A stretch of DNA of 14,162 bases from Micrococcales bacterium (GTDB lineage: Bacteria > Actinomycetota > Actinomycetes > S36-B12 > UBA5976): NCBI GenBank assembly GCA_024640585.1, contig JAHEEQ010000126.1, positions 1 through 14,162 on the forward strand. Direction: 5' to 3'. The notes beneath the pieces are model-generated. The model did not search any database and was not told the origin of the DNA. It saw only the letters and a list, made by a program, of their open reading frames with translations. The number at the start of each line of letters is the position of its first letter. Position 1 is the stretch's first letter. A program made the position numbers and the translations under genes. This document shows positions 13,066 to 14,162 of the stretch, in pieces.

Positions 13066-14162
13066 ATGGCTAATCAACCACGTATCGAAACTTACGGTGT
13101 GGACACAATCGCCGACGCTGATCGAACCGGTAAACCGTCAGACATAATCAAAATGCTCTGGGGTGGAAACCTTTCTTTGAGCGTGATGGTTTTTGGCTGG
13201 CTCTCCATTCTGTACGGACTTGGTTGGTGGCAGGCAATCTCAGCTATTTTGGTGGGTACTTTTGTTGGCAGTCTTTTAGTCGCAGGTGCTGGATTGCTCG
13301 GCCACAGAAGTGCCACAAATAATTCTGTAACTTCGGGGGCATTCTTTGGCGTTCGAGGACGTCTTATCGCTTCGCTTGTTGGACTGCTACTTTGTCTCCA
13401 ATACATTGCTTTAGCCATCTGGACTGGTGGAGATACAGTTGCAAGCGTCTGGGCAAACTTACGGGGTTATGAACTCACAGAGAATTCTGTTGTGGAGCTT
13501 TCTGTGAGCTACGTTCTAATTGCAGTCGCAGTGATTCTTGCAGCTATTTTTGGTTACACAATTTTGGTGAGTTTGAACAAATACATCGTGCCAATCATCA
13601 GCATAACTATGATTTTGATAATCATTGCACTTTGGCCTTTGTTTGATGCAAGTTACGCAGGTGCGCCAGATATATATGCTCTGGTTGATTTGACTCCGAC
13701 TTGGATGCTGGCTGCATTAACCGCTGGTGCGGCAGGACCGATTTCGTATGTGACTCTCGCAGGAGACTGGTCACGTTACATTTCTCCAGAACACCACACT
13801 GCAAAGCAGGTCTTTAATGCAACTTTCTGGGGACTTTTTGTAGGTCTATCTGTTCCAACTATTTTTGGTGCATTCGTTTCGGTCGCAGCATTCGACGAAT
13901 TTAGTTTGGTAACAGGCTTACTCCGCGAAACTCCAGGATGGATGTTATTGCCGATCTTTGTTCTTGGTTTTATTGGAAGTTTAGGCCAAGGGGGAATAAA
14001 CCTCTACAGCATGGGTTTGGATATGGATGCAATCCTTCCAAAACTATCGCGTTTGCAATCAACTTTATTGGTGGCGGGAATCTCGCTTGCACTTGTTTTA
14101 ATTGGGCGGTTTATTTACGATGCCGAAGCTGCAGTAACAAATTCAGTACTGTTCTTAACAAG
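13066..14162 (+). CDS. NCS1-type nucleobase permease, partial at right edge
   Basis: An open frame with no stop before the window ends: 365 codons from the ATG at 13066, preceded by GGAG (13058-13061) with a 4-base gap. It encodes a polytopic membrane protein with about nine or ten hydrophobic segments visible, starting at LWGGNLSLSVMVFGWLSILY (31-50). GDWSRYIS (233-240), between membrane segments, is the typical landmark of NCS1 cytosine/purine/allantoin permeases (CodB/PurP-like), as is LGQGGINLYSMGLDM (306-320). Family members run about 420-500 residues, so roughly the last quarter is missing. It starts 31 bases after the GH16 stop with no terminator between, so it could receive read-through, but its function is unrelated to glucan use. 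Substrate unknown; cytosine or a purine is the default guess. Confidence 0.88.
   Translation, partial: MANQPRIETYGVDTIADADRTGKPSDIIKMLWGGNLSLSVMVFGWLSILYGLGWWQAISAILVGTFVGSLLVAGAGLLGHRSATNNSVTSGAFFGVRGRLIASLVGLLLCLQYIALAIWTGGDTVASVWANLRGYELTENSVVELSVSYVLIAVAVILAAIFGYTILVSLNKYIVPIISITMILIIIALWPLFDASYAGAPDIYALVDLTPTWMLAALTAGAAGPISYVTLAGDWSRYISPEHHTAKQVFNATFWGLFVGLSVPTIFGAFVSVAAFDEFSLVTGLLRETPGWMLLPIFVLGFIGSLGQGGINLYSMGLDMDAILPKLSRLQSTLLVAGISLALVLIGRFIYDAEAAVTNSVLFLT

Overview
The window reads as one locus for using a beta-1,3-glucan (laminarin-like) polysaccharide in a Gram-positive, probably actinobacterial, host. Reasons: four family 16 glycoside hydrolases (GH16) with the laminarinase-type ExDxxE core, a GH1 beta-glucosidase, a CUT1-type sugar ABC importer, two secreted non-enzymatic proteins with duplicated domains, and a LacI-family regulator. 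The absence of SusC/SusD-type proteins, the purine-rich ribosome binding sites, the lysine-rich secreted proteins with Ig-like modules and the AT-leaning base composition would fit a streamlined aquatic actinobacterium (acI / Nanopelagicales-like). That taxonomic guess is inference only.

Layout. Minus strand, 2-2415: GH1 beta-glucosidase followed by the LacI regulator, 8 bases apart, as one transcript. Plus strand, 2605-3402: a GH16 without a signal peptide, divergent from GH1. Minus strand, 3420-4286: a secreted GH16, convergent with the previous gene (17 bases between them). Plus strand, 4474-10234: a five-gene run of solute-binding protein, two permeases, a secreted protein with a duplicated unknown domain, and a secreted Ig-like+GH16 enzyme. 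Plus strand, 10381-11760: a secreted tandem-CBM-like protein with its own operator-rich promoter, closed by a strong intrinsic terminator. Plus strand, 11841-13034: a secreted Fn3-like+GH16 enzyme. Plus strand, 13066 to the right edge: an NCS1-type permease cut by the window, which probably marks the end of the locus.

How it fits together (inference). Three secreted GH16 enzymes cut the polymer outside the cell. The two secreted binding-type proteins may hold substrate near the cell or the enzymes. The ABC importer takes up oligosaccharides. The cytosolic GH16 and GH1 finish them to glucose. Eight near-identical LacI-type operators with core TGAAAnCGnTTTCA (some with one or two changes) sit at exactly three places: between GH1 and the cytosolic GH16, between the secreted GH16 and the binding protein, and ahead of the CBM-like gene. 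The local LacI protein is the natural candidate to bind all three, and it would also control itself.

No non-coding stretch exceeds 300 bases. The three longest gaps (2416-2604, 4287-4473, 10235-10380) are the operator regions. I saw no RNA genes, CRISPR arrays, insertion sequences or attachment sites.
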